Origin: Phytophthora colocasiae
Taxonomy: Eukaryota; Oomycota; Peronosporomycetes; Peronosporales; Peronosporaceae
Direction: 5' to 3'
Length of the DNA: 64,000 bases
Assembly: GCA_018806915.1 (NCBI GenBank)
Contig: JAGKQI010000095.1
Coordinates: forward strand, 248,001 to 312,000
Shown: one piece after another, positions 10,301 to 19,574 of the stretch
Numbering within the stretch: position 1 is the stretch's first letter
Layout: every line of letters begins with the position of its first letter
Notes under the pieces: generated by a model
Database searches by the model: none
What the model was told of the DNA's origin: nothing
What the model saw: only the letters and a program-made list of their open reading frames with translations
Translations under genes and position numbers: made by a program

Positions 10301-11116
10301 GACTTCTCGTTGTGGGTTCGTCGGTCCATAGTCAATCCGAACAATGAATTCTTCACCAGGTCTCAGAAGTACAGCTTCACTTGGTCTGATGGACCTGTTC
10401 CTGCCTATGTGATCGCCAGGCTCCCAGCTGCACATCATCACCACGACTTCGTCTGGCATAGATACCAATCCCTCACGAACGCTGATCCTCAGACCAGCGG
10501 CGAACATGAATCCCATTCCCAATAGCACGTTAATACCTTCGCCGATATTCGCAACCCAGACATCAACAATGTAAACCACTCTCGGTCCGAGAGTCAGCTT
10601 GATCTCAGCACTGGCACCAATGTACGTCGGAACACCTCCCATCCCAGACACTCTTGTTTGTTTGTGTGACTTGAGCCTGAGTCCGAGCTTACGCGCAAAG
10701 TCGTAACTCAGGATGTTGATAGTCGCACCGGTGTCCAGGAGAATCTTGGTCCGATGATCATTGACAGCGCCATGTACCATAACCACATCACGCTTTGCAG
10801 GATCAGGGTAGTGATCCTCCCACCAGCCATAACACTCTCCGTCTTTCAGACGAAACTGGATTGTGTCGTCCGGAGGCGGTTCATTGTCCTTCGGAAAGTC
10901 CGGTGAACCGTCTCTCGGAAAGTCCGATGAACCGTCTCTCAGACGCGGAATTTCTGAAGACATGGCTGATTCTTGGGCTAAAGCGGTCATGCAATGTTGA
11001 TTTTTGGGTTGGGTTGTTTTCAGCTCCGGTCCTACGTACACTAGAACACATAACTCTGGGGGGGTGCCTTGCCCGGCGCGTTTCGGATCCCCATCCGACG
11101 GGCTTGCTAGTTTAAC
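7352..11116 (-). CDS. pol: Gypsy Pol: protease, reverse transcriptase, degenerate RNase H and second archaeal-type RNase H
   Basis: Pol copies the element's RNA into DNA in virus-like particles. The frame has no ATG near its start but is open back to the frameshift heptamer at 11110-11116, so it is probably made as Gag-Pol; the first internal ATG is 10990. Numbered from that ATG: aspartic protease with LLDTGAT near residue 86, RT from about 570 with FxSLDMASGFWAI and the active-site YIDD near 775. An extra segment of about 75 residues sits just before YIDD. A first RNase H (about 890-1010) follows in which the usual DAS and TDH aspartates are replaced (PHANP, YTRH). A second RNase H (about 1080-1205) has D-E-D-D residues in SFDGA, SEYCGL, VGDSR and NQAADYL. 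The frame ends in TAG, after which about 39 coherent codons continue. Confidence 0.93.
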   Translation of the reverse strand, partial: VKLASPSDGDPKRAGQGTPPELCVLVYVGPELKTTQPKNQHCMTALAQESAMSSEIPRLRDGSSDFPRDGSPDFPKDNEPPPDDTIQFRLKDGECYGWWEDHYPDPAKRDVVMVHGAVNDHRTKILLDTGATINILSYDFARKLGLRLKSHKQTRVSGMGGVPTYIGASAEIKLTLGPRVVYIVDVWVANIGEGINVLLGMGFMFAAGLRISVREGLVSMPDEVVVMMCSWEPGDHIGRNRSIRPSEAVLLRPGEEFIVRIDYGPTNPQREVVWAGRGNRWVTQLIYAARSWPVAVRVVNISDKNTWVNEFSDVARIVEYGFFPRHGRFVRPGSAAYRDWEVLILENTPSPETKRRLKAEADLEDLIPQPPCVDHPVYPWPTEILQRPRLDNARVQFVRPDSVPRTKRVRFALDVATQTADWVDAGDLELSSDKTTPKDSGATSGIPSNIIEDEVTLSVSGELFMGDEDPTDCSWDIPIQSIPGTPVEKLRAEYERCMRVTNEELDLKPGVYIREGTELLSQLRDQLVMLPELEDLTPECDIDKADVGVPGKTTPEMEQKLRDILKYHRKIFLGDGNAAPAPARGVVCDLDVGDAKTVAHRPRSVAPHLMINVYELLKKLLETGLIEYLTSPWPSPIVIVLKKNGVDIRMCIDYRVVNGFIQLSRYPLPLIDDLLIDFEAALWFMSLDMASGFWAIRMTERARLISAFICPFGHFQWVRMPFGLKNAPLVYQAMLDNCLWGFVRLSPEEEADVDPDVLEFLQLGPQNSDVHGLVPGEQLQNSDEHMPEVPVLTDQMTVFQRNIPVPSFMGPVLGRSSYIDDIAHGAPTWDQLCEDLNALLFRLRYWNISVSLPKSEFGKLTIPYLSHEISAEGLRATPKIVKGVEELPFPSTLKGVQSFMGSLNYYNKFIRDLPVIAAVLYELSDEQIRAGRDLARAKEAFEILKRKIVSTPLLRHPDRTRPFVIIPHANPWAASAVLGQEYDGVIHPVRFTGRVLNETELRYHIAEKEVISILRVLENFRALVNTSPVITVYTRHSVLKWILSSNSADGRNVKWGLKLSHWNLEIRRIQRDIDGLPAILGAGITPRKHLDEVSENLIPVKGRVKTPAPISVEMLEADYRGCVLSFDGAAKTSTRLGSCGCVLWELPGWNILEAQRFALKDVAVNDSEYCGLINGLKLALERGIRDLVVVGDSRIAIQQAQGLINCNQPNLQRKLAEFESLKSRFQSLRLVHVKREFNQAADYLTSKTLVLGES
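11071..11116 (-). promoter_or_regulatory. Putative -1 programmed ribosomal frameshift signal between gag and pol
   Basis: Minus strand: the heptamer GTTAAAC (11116-11110) lies in the gag/zinc-knuckle frame as G TTA AAC and is followed at once by the stop TAG (11109-11107). A -1 slip reads GTT AAA CTA and enters exactly the pol frame, which is open from there. Six bases after the heptamer a bipartite stem begins: GCCCG (11103-11099) with CGGGC (11075-11071), enclosing TCGGAT (11098-11093) with ATCCGA (11088-11083) around a GGGG loop. Heptamer type, spacing and structure all fit established -1 frameshift signals; GUUAAAC is a known viral slippery site. Function is inferred. Confidence 0.75.
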
Positions 11117-14100
11117 TGTTTCCCAGAGTCAGCCTCGTCACCCAGGAGTCTCTCCAGTAGGTGATCCGGCAGGTCCTTCAGTGTACCTTGACGGGCTAGT
11201 TTCTTGAGGGATCCCAGAGTCTTGATGTCTTCGCATGGTCTCCCAGAGTGCACCTTTCCGCAAACCTCACACGGCGGTACTCGGCACATCCTGCTCGGGT
11301 GACCCTTCTCCTGACAACGGTCGCAGATGATGTCTCGCCAACAGTTCTCTTCTGAATGACCTGAGCGGCGACACTTCTCGCAGAACTTGTTCCAGTAGTC
11401 AGAATTATCACGCCGTGTCTGTTGGAAGTCTTGACCTGATGATCCTCTGGGAGACTGGGGCGGCGGTCACTATCCCATGTTATCCATGACCCGATAAACT
11501 TCATTTGTCAGAGTCTGAGTCCAATCAGCACCGCCAGGCGCCTGAGAGGCAGACTGTACACCAGACGAAGATTGTACACCAGACACCTCGCGATCGTGTT
11601 CTGACGACGAAGCTCTGGTATCCTTCTCTTGAGTTCTGGTATCCGCATCGACATCGTCAGAGGCATCCGGGTCTGCTTCTCGGGCGACGTAAGTCTTCCC
11701 CATAAGCTTCGGCTTAAACTGTCCGCGTGGGAGATTGTCCGCTCGGAAATCCCGATGTCTGGTGGTCGTAGTGTCTTAATCAGCAGTTCGCCAGACATCT
11801 TCGTCCTGTTGCAGAGCATATTCCAAGTCCGAGATACTCCTGAACTTCCGGCCTTGTAACGCGATCTTCAGACGCTCGTCCTTCAGCTTGGTGATGTACC
11901 TCAGAACATGTTTCTCCAGGCGTCTGGAAGATTTTCTGAAGTCCACCTCAGCTTTTCTGGCGGCCGAGTTCAGGCGATAAAAGAAGTCCAACAGAGTCTC
12001 GGAACTCTTCATTTCCATCGTGAAATATCTCTCGGAGTATGACGACCGGGCCTTGCAATAGCGCCTGCGAAACCCCGATGATAATTCTTTCCAGTCACGG
12101 GAAACGCTCTTCGGAAGCTGGTTGAACCAATCTCTGGTAGACACCAGGAGCTTCAGCTTGAGCTCTTGAATGCGGGTCTTGTTCGTCCATGCTCCCTGAG
12201 ATGCCATGTTCACAAAGCGCTCCCACCAGTGAACTCGTTCTCGTAATGTCGCTCGGGGATCAAATTCTCCGATGATACTTGAGTTTATGAAGGGCCTCAT
12301 AGTCAGCAAGGTCGCTCCAGCTTGTCCCTGGGAAGCAGAAGTCAGGTTAACAACCTCCGGAGGGTCCAAGTCATCAGACGACGAGTTGCTAGAGTCCGAG
12401 CTTGAGTCACTTGAGCTTCCACCCGGGTCTGGATCATTCCTGCGTCTTCCAGGCCTTCGCGGAGCGTCTGGACCATCTTCGGAGCGTCTTTCACTGGGTT
12501 TCCGGTGTCCATCGCGCCTGGGAGTCGCTGGGCGCCTTCCTTCAGTCTTGACCTCGGTCAGGGGAGCCGCTTGAGCCGTCTGGGTCGTCGTAGCGGCCGC
12601 GGTGGCCGCGCCATGCCTTCCAGCCTTCGCGCGCTTGGTTTCGGTCGATCTCCGTGGGGGAAGAGGCGTATGGAAGGCCTCCGTCGTTTTAATGGGTGTA
12701 ACCCTACCCCTACTGACGACTCCTTCTGATCCCCTAACCCCAGGTGTGCAATCTCCCGTATCTCGACTGTTCACCAGAAGTCCGGTTGCCGGTTTAGGGT
12801 CATGTTCACCGGAGATCCGACTTGAAGTTGCTACTTTAGGGTAGGCGGCCCCTTGAACTTGGGACAATGTTGCACGAAGGTTCCTCAATTCTGCGGCCTG
12901 AAAACGCTGCATGTTCTGGGAACTTTCCCGCTCCCTGTCGCGCTCCGATTCCACGTCGTGCACCCGCTGTCGTAAGGTCTCCATTTGCGAAATCCAGTCA
13001 CGTTTCAGCTCGTCTGCCCAACGCGCACGTTCGGCTTCGGCCTCGGCTTCCCGTTGTTTCCAGCGATCTGCAAACTCGGTCTCCAGACGCTGTACGTCAG
13101 AAAACTGTTCACCAGAAACTTGTACGTCGGACACCTGTCTCTCAGACGATTTCGAATGGTACTTGATCTTGGACTCTGACGCTTGACTCCGACGTTCTTC
13201 CAAGTCATCCGCGCGTCTCTGTGCTTCCAGTCTGGCGCTCTCAGACTCAAGTAGTCGGTCGGTAAGTGTCTGGATCTGCTGGCGCGTATCAAGTTCCCGT
13301 TGTTCACGTCGACGTTCACGCTCCATGGATTCCAGACGTTCTCTGGCCAGGAATTCCTTCTGCTCCTGTTCCATTCGACGCTGCCATTCCTGTTGCTGCC
13401 GCATAGCGTTCAGTTCGATCTGCGCTGGGCCTGATCTCTGGGAACTTCGTGTGTGGCTTGACGCAACGGAACTCAAGCGTCTGGGAGACACTTTCCGGTG
13501 GTCCTCGCTCTTCAGACTCTGATGTCTGCTCTGGTGACTTCTCCCACGACTCGAGACGGACGATGATGGAGCTTCTGGCGTCCGGTGAACAGAATCTCTG
13601 GTAGACAACTGTCTCTCGGACTTCACTTCTGGAAACTCCGGCTTCTCTTCCAACATCTCGAAGTCTTCAGGCTCCGACTTCACCGGCATCAGTGTTCGTG
13701 TCACGTGGATTCCCATAGACTCTCCGGCGAGCATTCTTCCGGCTTCAGCACCTTGGGCGATCATCGCCAGACCTCCGACAGACAACGGCATATGTGTAGA
13801 CGCCCCTCGACTCATGGACATCAGCGACGAGTCTGTGGAACTTCCACGAGAGGTCTGGAGTCCCGACGAGTGGTCGTCAGACGTACGCGAGGTCCCAATG
13901 ACACTTGGCACAGGCGCATCAGTCGTCAGAGAGCTACCTCGATCTTCAGACATTGGCACGACAGACTCCAAACGAGTGCTATCAGATTGACTCTCGTATA
14001 CCGGCAGCGAACTCAGCGATGGCGTCGACAGTGCAGATGATGTCGGCGAGACTTGCGGGCGCGGCGGACCATGTTGCAGGCGCTTGGACTGCGGCGGTTC

Positions 14101-14829
14101 TCCACTGCTGGACCCGTCGGAACTATGTGTGACTCTGAGTCCGGTCACCCGGAGTCTCATGATCAACTGTCGTCCCTGTAGATCAGCCTTCTCATCGCGT
14201 AATATACCATCAGCTTCGCCTTGACGTGCTTCGTTGCCTACCTTTGTGTCTTCTGGGAGTCGATTGACTTGTGACCTGGCGGTCACAGTGGCCCACTCAA
14301 CCAGTTCTTCAGCAAGTCGGCTCTGAAGCTCCGTCGCCACACTGCGCACTTGAGGTTCGAAGATAGCAGACGCTTGAGTCTGAGACCACCTCGGTAGCAG
14401 GTTCTGGAACTCAAATCCCGCTTCATACAGCATCGTCTGAAGGACAGCGACGCATTCAGGTGCCGTCAGAGCATTCATCGGGATCTCGACGTACGACAAG
14501 TCTTGGACTCGGCCAAAACTATGGCGCTTCAAGCAGAATTCCGATATCCACATGTCTTCTGGAAATACTGAAGAACACCGCCACTTGATGTAGTCGCCCG
14601 TCGCTGCCGCAGCCTTCTGAAAGACATTTGCGTCAGGCTTCGCTGTTCGCCAGGCGTATTCGACGTTCGGCGGAACAATTCTTCCAGCGTCCATGTCCCT
14701 CCAGCGGCGGAACTCACGGCGTACGTACTTCAGAGCACGTTCTCCATCCAGCGAATCAGCCCTCCCAGACTCATCAGACGGTGTCTTCAGAGAATCTTCG
14801 GACTTCATCGGCATGTCATCGGACATCGG
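11107..14829 (-). pseudogene. gag: Gypsy Gag with coiled coil, capsid-like domain and three CCHC zinc knuckles; in-frame stops
   Basis: Structural protein of the retrotransposon particle. The frame is open from about 14910; the first ATG is near 14829. It contains a Ser-rich region, a long Arg/Glu/Gln coiled coil (about 13150-13440) and a retrotransposon Gag domain (about 11790-12270). After a TAA at 11776-11778 the same frame continues to TAG TGA at 11467-11472 and then, still in frame, through three zinc knuckles: two CX2CX4HX4C and one CX2CX3HX4C (11270-11390). It ends at the TAG beside the frameshift heptamer. Frame conservation across three stops suggests recent nonsense mutations, or readthrough. 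Many motif copies encode Ser-Asp/Gly-Glu/Val-Gln/His peptides in the coiled-coil part. Confidence 0.85.
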
Positions 14830-14888
14830 AGTGTCTTCGGACTTTGGAGTCTTCGAGACACGTTCATCAACCAGTCCGGGTTCCGTCT

Positions 14889-15320
14889 TCACTTCCCCAC
14901 GGACTTCCCAGAAGTCGTCGACTCAGAACACAAGTCAATGACCTCCGGGGACTCAACCACGTCGGCGCCTCCCTCAGACGCCTCATCACCACCCTCACGG
15001 GCAGTGGCCACCTCGTCACCAGAAGCTTCAGCTTCGGACGGACCCTCCTCAGAACCTTGTTCGCCAGACACATCGGGTGTCTCTTGGGCTTCAGGCTCCG
15101 CAGCAGGCTGGTCTTCGACCGCCGGTTCCGTGACGTTCACCTCCTCGACTGCTTCCTTTTCACATGCAGCCTTCCTCTTCACGCGTGCCGCCTTCTGAAC
15201 AGCATCCAAGTCGGGTTGTTCGTCAGGCGGAAGACCTTGAAGACGCTTCGACTGACGTGTCGCCATACTGCGACCACCGCGTCCCCGACGTCCTCCTCTC
15301 GTAGTTCCATGTGAAGCCAT
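14889..15320 (-). CDS. Small RGG/acidic ORF upstream of gag
   Basis: From ATG 15320 this gives 143 residues: an Arg-Gly-rich start (MASHGTTRGGRRGRGGR), a basic patch, then an acidic Glu/Ala/Ser tail ending in a hydrophobic-acidic ESPEVIDLCSES, which resembles a SUMO-interacting motif. Its TGA (14891-14889) overlaps the start of the gag frame (GTG at 14892), and the gag frame lies at -1 relative to it. It could be an N-terminal Gag extension split by a frameshift, or a separate ORF1 such as plant Ogre elements carry before gag. No slippery heptamer is evident at this junction. The RGG box suggests RNA binding; this is inference. Confidence 0.6.
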   Translation of the reverse strand: MASHGTTRGGRRGRGGRSMATRQSKRLQGLPPDEQPDLDAVQKAARVKRKAACEKEAVEEVNVTEPAVEDQPAAEPEAQETPDVSGEQGSEEGPSEAEASGDEVATAREGGDEASEGGADVVESPEVIDLCSESTTSGKSVGK

Positions 15321-15392
15321 CTTGAATATAGACGCTTGACAGGAAACCCTCTTCTCAAACTCTCTTAGATCCGGTGATATCACGATACCAAG

Positions 15393-15410
15393 ATCCGGGC
15401 ACGCGCACCA
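15393..15410 (-). promoter_or_regulatory. Primer-binding site of Gypsy copy 1
   Basis: Two bases inside the 5' LTR the minus strand reads TGGTGCGCGTGCCCGGAT, i.e. the complement of a tRNA 3' end finishing in CCA (plus strand ATCCGGGCACGCGCACCA). The start TGG and the position next to the LTR are standard for a minus-strand tRNA primer site. The tRNA identity was not assigned; its acceptor 5' strand would read GCGCGTG. Confidence 0.75.
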
Positions 15411-15412
15411 GT

Positions 15413-17283
15413 TGTCGCGAAGTCGGTGTAACTTTTACCGCGGTGCAGGGGCGTACAGTGAACCTGGAAGTGTGACTACCGGCAGTGATACCAGAGTCGC
15501 ACAGCAAGGTGGGCGTGTGTTACCTTGTGCTGTCCTCGTAGGTTCGTTGTCTTGGTAATGAGACCCTCGCCGGGGTCGTGAGAGTTTGTGTGAGAGTGAG
15601 GGTTCCTTGCGTAGACCGTCGGATGTCCTTCTGGTCCTCACAGGAGCGCTTGAGAGTCGAACGTTTTCCGGTGAACACTTGTGTACGCCGGAGATTTCTG
15701 AAGTCAGAAGAGAGATTAATACAATGGGAAGTCCAGTCACTAGACTTCCGAGATAACCGCAATATAGAGTTCCGATATACAAATATGTAGCTGCTCTTAT
15801 TCTTTCCTGGCCCTTGAGCAGTGGGCTAGTTCTCCAGGTCAACTAGGGAATGTTCACCAGACACCTGGTCTGTCTGGTAATCCCGTAACTTCGCGCACCA
15901 CCCTCTAATATATAGAGGGAAAATAAACCAATACACTATCAGTTATATAACAGTCTACCAAGCGTCTTGAGAGCGACTGTCTAGCTCCCAAAACCTGTCC
16001 AAACGTACAATATGAAATGGGCTACCGTTAGAGACAAGACAAACGACCCAACTAGGAAATGGAATAGGTGGGTCCTCTCAGGTCTCTACGTTACGCTGAT
16101 CTCCACCTAACGGGGCTTGATAGGTGAGAGATCACACGACTCAAAGCTTTGTCGTGGCCTTACACTTTCCAATGAACCGACGAATCGACTTTGGGGTTAT
16201 AACGCAAATTTAACTCGGGGGTACCGATCAAATTGAACTCTGGTTATCTATCTCGTATCTCTCTGTCTTCTATCTTCCATATTCTCATATACACTTGGTC
16301 TCAGTATAACTCAGGAACTTTCACTTGGGCTCACTATGGTAGTCGATGCTGCCGATCTTGTCGAGTCGACACTTAATGATGTCATTACAGGGATGAGCAG
16401 GTTGCGTTTCACTTGATTGCGTGAGGTCGTGTTGGGTACACTTGGTTTTAGTATGGGGTGGACTTCAGAGTGTCAGAGTCTGGTATCCTGTTCATCAGGG
16501 TCTGGAATCATGTGCGTCGGAGACATGTTCATCGGAACCATGTACTCCGGAATCATGTACATCAGAGTTGTAATACCAGAGTCGTAACACTTGGGTCTGA
16601 TCATCGGAGTCTTTGTACGTCGGAGTCTGTTCATCGGAAACTGGCAATGTCTGGAATATTGCTTATATAAGCCGGACACATCAGACTTGTGTTGCCAGAA
16701 CCATGTTCGTCAGACTCATGTACGTCGGACTTCATGTACGTCGGACTCATGTACGTCAGACTTCATGGTGTGATATCCATGCGTGATATGAGAAATCCAT
16801 GAGTGTTTTCAGGGTGCGGAGCACGTATGTTACAACGCACGAAGTCCAGTTGGGATATGCGCGGGGTGCGCTACGTCCGGTGCGCGATACTTGGTATCTT
16901 GTGGGTATAACTGTATTCCTTGAACCATCATCGTCACACAGGACGGCAACGGGATGAGGTCTCTCAGAGATACATTCTTCTGAGAGACTTTCTGCCAACA
17001 TTTAGGCACTCATCGTCGGGGAAAGTCCGGCGATCAGACTGAGTGTTGTTGTCTCTCGGAGTTTGTGCACTTTTCCGAGGAACACTTCTGGTCTCTTGGG
17101 CCCCTTTGCAGTACAGGTGAAGGTTAATATATATATAACAGTTTCCTTCCACAGATCCATCATTGTCGCACGGGACATAACCTCGTCCCACATCTCCCTT
17201 TCTCCCATAATCCAGTATATGTCCAATCACATCACAGCGTAACGTCCATATCCACCCGAAAAATCGTAATTAGCAACGTGTCA
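15413..17283 (-). repeat. 5' LTR of giant Gypsy copy 1 (complete, 1,871 bp)
   Basis: It starts TGTCGCGAAG and ends ACGTGTCA. Its outer edge (17283/17284) is defined because the left LTR runs into the polypurine tract at the same point while this one runs into unrelated sequence. It contains the palindrome GCTTATATAAGC (16661-16672), the minisatellite (16702-16763) and the conserved hairpin (16959-16988). A promoter in it must drive gag-pol on the minus strand; in the 3' LTR a plus-strand promoter could drive the antisense gene. The symmetric TATA-like site would suit both directions, but this is speculation. Confidence 0.93.
16702..16763. repeat. LTR minisatellite, four units
   Basis: The same four 15/16-bp CATGTWCGTCRGACT(T) units as at 1114-1175. 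Confidence 0.85.
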
Positions 17284-17943
17284 TGGACCTTCCGCATTTG
17301 CAAAAGATCTGTGTTGTCGCCGGAGACATCCGTGGGTTTAAGGAAAGCAACAACGCTGTTGTGTGCGCTGGAAAAAAATTATCGTCAAGTCGACCTGGCT
17401 CGCTAATCAACTCCGCTACTGTTTTGTACTGTCATGACACCGTGTTTGAAGAAGATGCCGTGTTGGCGGTTATCAACATGTGTGTGGTATTACCTCATCT
17501 TCGCCTGGTGGGATTAACGACGCTGGTATGTCCACGCCATCGACATTCATGCTCTAGCCCTTTTTGTATTCGATGGGAGCTTTTGAAAACACTTCATGTT
17601 CAAGTGACATTCGGGAATTCCTCCGAGAGCTACACTTGTACATTAGACGAGCGAGACCAGTCGCAGTCGAAGAAACTTAAAGCCACAAGGACTTCGAGTG
17701 GAAGCATGACAAGATGGAGAGGCAACTTCGCGACAATGGCAATGAGGGCTGCATCGTGCTGTCGATAACGGGTCAGTAGGACAAATAGGAGCTGGTGCAA
17801 GAGTGCTTAGAGCGGCTAGCTAGCAAGGATTCAATTCCAGAACACCCGACACATACCAACATTGCACCACAGTTTACTTCAACACATAATGAAACACGGT
17901 TGTTGAAGTCGTTTGACTGTTCGTTATTCTCTTCCTTTAAATT
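17284..17943. other. Flank of Gypsy copy 1, no gene supported
   Basis: Unrelated sequence begins exactly at the LTR edge. A 161-codon open frame starts with an ATG whose A is the last LTR base (17283-17768); this chance start makes it doubtful, though a gene fragment cut by the insertion remains possible. A 15-base C run lies at about 17977, just inside the next gene. Confidence 0.4.
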
Positions 17944-19452
17944 TCACAAGTTGTTCCCTGCAACTTCTTCGTTACCCCCCCCCCCCCCTTTAGCATTAGT
18001 TCTTTTGACTTCACCCATGCTTCCTCTGCCTTTCTTGTCCTTCTTTCTTATCGTACTGCTGACAGATTTCACTTCCTTGTCTTTCGTGTTGATTTGCCGT
18101 ACGGCCGCTTCCAGCTCTTCGTCTTGCTCTTCAATCTTCGCTCTCGCCGCATTCAGTGCTGTCTCCAGATATTTTACTTTCTTCTGGTAGCCGCTTGATA
18201 TCGCCTTCTCTCCTGCTAATTCGGCTGTTTTGTTTCTGAGTGCCTCCTCCAATTTTTTCTGCTTACCTTTGTCACCTCGTCGACCAGTGGAAGCCTTGCG
18301 CTGAGCCTCTAGTTCTTCTCGAAGCGTAGTGGAGTTCAATTTCTCCTCATCCAGTTCCCGCACTAGTTCTTGAATTTTTTCCTCAGCTTCCAAGTGTCTC
18401 GCCTTGAGATCCTCCAACTTGGATACGTGGCTTGTCTCCAAGTCCTTCAACTTCCTCTCGGATGCAGCAGACAGCGAGACAGAGATCTTGCGGTAGATCA
18501 AATCAAACTCCGCCCGTAAAGTCTGCTTCTCCTCTTCAGTGTCACACACGAGAGTCGGTAAAGTCGCCGCTACTGCTTGAACTTGGTCTAAACTCGACTC
18601 CTTCCCTATCTTTCCAGTAGCAAGTGGCTTCGCTGCTTGGCTTATCTCTCTTTCCTCCCGAATTGCACGTCTCAGCTCTTTCTTAGTTTCTTCGTGGCCC
18701 TCGCTCAAAAGCTCCTGTATCTTCGTGACCAACGAGGCATTGCTTGACGCCATGAGTTCTCTTAGGCCAGCGCTGGGATCTGCATTAGCCTTGTTTTTCT
18801 TATTTTCCAACACCTTGAGATACCCTGCATATACTTCCTTGAGCAGAGACTGGTGGTGCTTCTTGAGCTCTGGTGGTTCGCTCTTGAAGGCCTTGAACTG
18901 AATTTTGGTCGATAAATCATTGTAATCCACCTTTTCGCATCTATTTCGTGCGGCGAGATACCGTTCTACCCACAAGCGCTTCTGATAGTTTGCCAAAGTG
19001 TACGGCTGTGCTTTCGTGCGCCGCTCGCATTGCCGCTTATCTCCTTGGTACTCCTCGTTGCAAGCTCTCCTCATTTCATCGCAAGCTTCCTTCAGGAATT
19101 TGATGGGAATCTCTTGGCCTTCTGCCTCCTCCGGTTCAGCAGCATCAACATCCTGTACAGAAACTTCAGTATCTTGGCCTGTCGGTTTTGGTCGCTTGCT
19201 AGATCCATCCGAGGACTCAGTAATATTCCCCTTTCGTTTCTTAGATGAAGGCTTGCCCTTGGTTGACGACTTGCTCTTGGCCGACTGATTCTCCTGCGTT
19301 TTGGCCGGGACGACTAACGAATTCGTTTGTGCTGCCACCGACAGTAACTGCCTCGTATGCGCAGTTCTCTCGGTTTGCCCAGCCTTCACCCGCGTGTTGC
19401 CCTTAAACAGAGCAACCTTGGTTTGCCTTTTCCCCGCACGCGTCTTCACCAT
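17944..19452 (-). CDS. Orphan basic/coiled-coil protein, 502 residues
   Basis: An intact frame from ATG 19452 (MVKTRAGKRQ) to 17944. The first ~80 residues are basic and Ser/Lys-rich with nuclear-localisation-like KSKSSTKGKPSSKKRKG and KRPKP patches. A more globular middle follows (about 110-215, with Trp and aromatic residues), and the second half is a long Glu/Lys/Leu/Gln coiled coil. Near the C-terminus a 15-base G run encodes five glycines and is a slippage-prone site. I recognise no family. A nuclear structural or DNA-associated role is possible, as is the accessory ORF of an unrecognised transposon. It lies alone between the Gypsy LTR and a decayed carrier pseudogene. Confidence 0.6.
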   Translation of the reverse strand: MVKTRAGKRQTKVALFKGNTRVKAGQTERTAHTRQLLSVAAQTNSLVVPAKTQENQSAKSKSSTKGKPSSKKRKGNITESSDGSSKRPKPTGQDTEVSVQDVDAAEPEEAEGQEIPIKFLKEACDEMRRACNEEYQGDKRQCERRTKAQPYTLANYQKRLWVERYLAARNRCEKVDYNDLSTKIQFKAFKSEPPELKKHHQSLLKEVYAGYLKVLENKKNKANADPSAGLRELMASSNASLVTKIQELLSEGHEETKKELRRAIREEREISQAAKPLATGKIGKESSLDQVQAVAATLPTLVCDTEEEKQTLRAEFDLIYRKISVSLSAASERKLKDLETSHVSKLEDLKARHLEAEEKIQELVRELDEEKLNSTTLREELEAQRKASTGRRGDKGKQKKLEEALRNKTAELAGEKAISSGYQKKVKYLETALNAARAKIEEQDEELEAAVRQINTKDKEVKSVSSTIRKKDKKGRGSMGEVKRTNAKGGGGGNEEVAGNNL

Positions 19453-19574
19453 CGTCTTTCAATGGAAATCACACGCAACAAAAAACATACCAAAGAATTT
19501 GACATCATTTACTCACTAAGTACGAATTATTTATTTCACAACTCAATATTGCGCCACCATTGACTAAACCTCAA

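Larger units (their letters stand above)
1..17283 (-). mobile_element. Giant dual-RNase-H Gypsy LTR retrotransposon, copy 1 (left LTR truncated by window start)
   Basis: A minus-strand element of at least 17.3 kb bounded by two near-identical LTRs (1-1697 partial, 15413-17283 complete, TG...CA ends). Order in its own direction: 5' LTR, primer-binding site, RGG/acidic ORF, gag with zinc knuckles, frameshift site, protease-RT-RNase H-RNase H, integrase, chromodomain, then a large gene on the opposite strand, polypurine tract and 3' LTR. By eye the LTRs differ by about five substitutions and two small indels over 1.7 kb, so insertion was recent. Gag, pol end, integrase and the antisense gene all carry stops or frameshifts. 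A second, more diverged copy begins at 58193. The target-site duplication cannot be checked because the left flank is outside the window. The layout recalls the oomycete aRNH-bearing Gypsy clade (Chronos-like) and plant Tat/Ogre elements; that assignment is from memory. Confidence 0.93.

Noticed and set aside
14880..14895. Programmed frameshift between ORF1 and gag
   Set aside because: No slippery heptamer at the overlap (GTG GGG AAG TGA); an ordinary frameshift or a separate start is as likely.
17283..17768. 161-codon ORF at the LTR edge
   Set aside because: Its ATG is formed by chance at the LTR/flank junction; no recognisable product.
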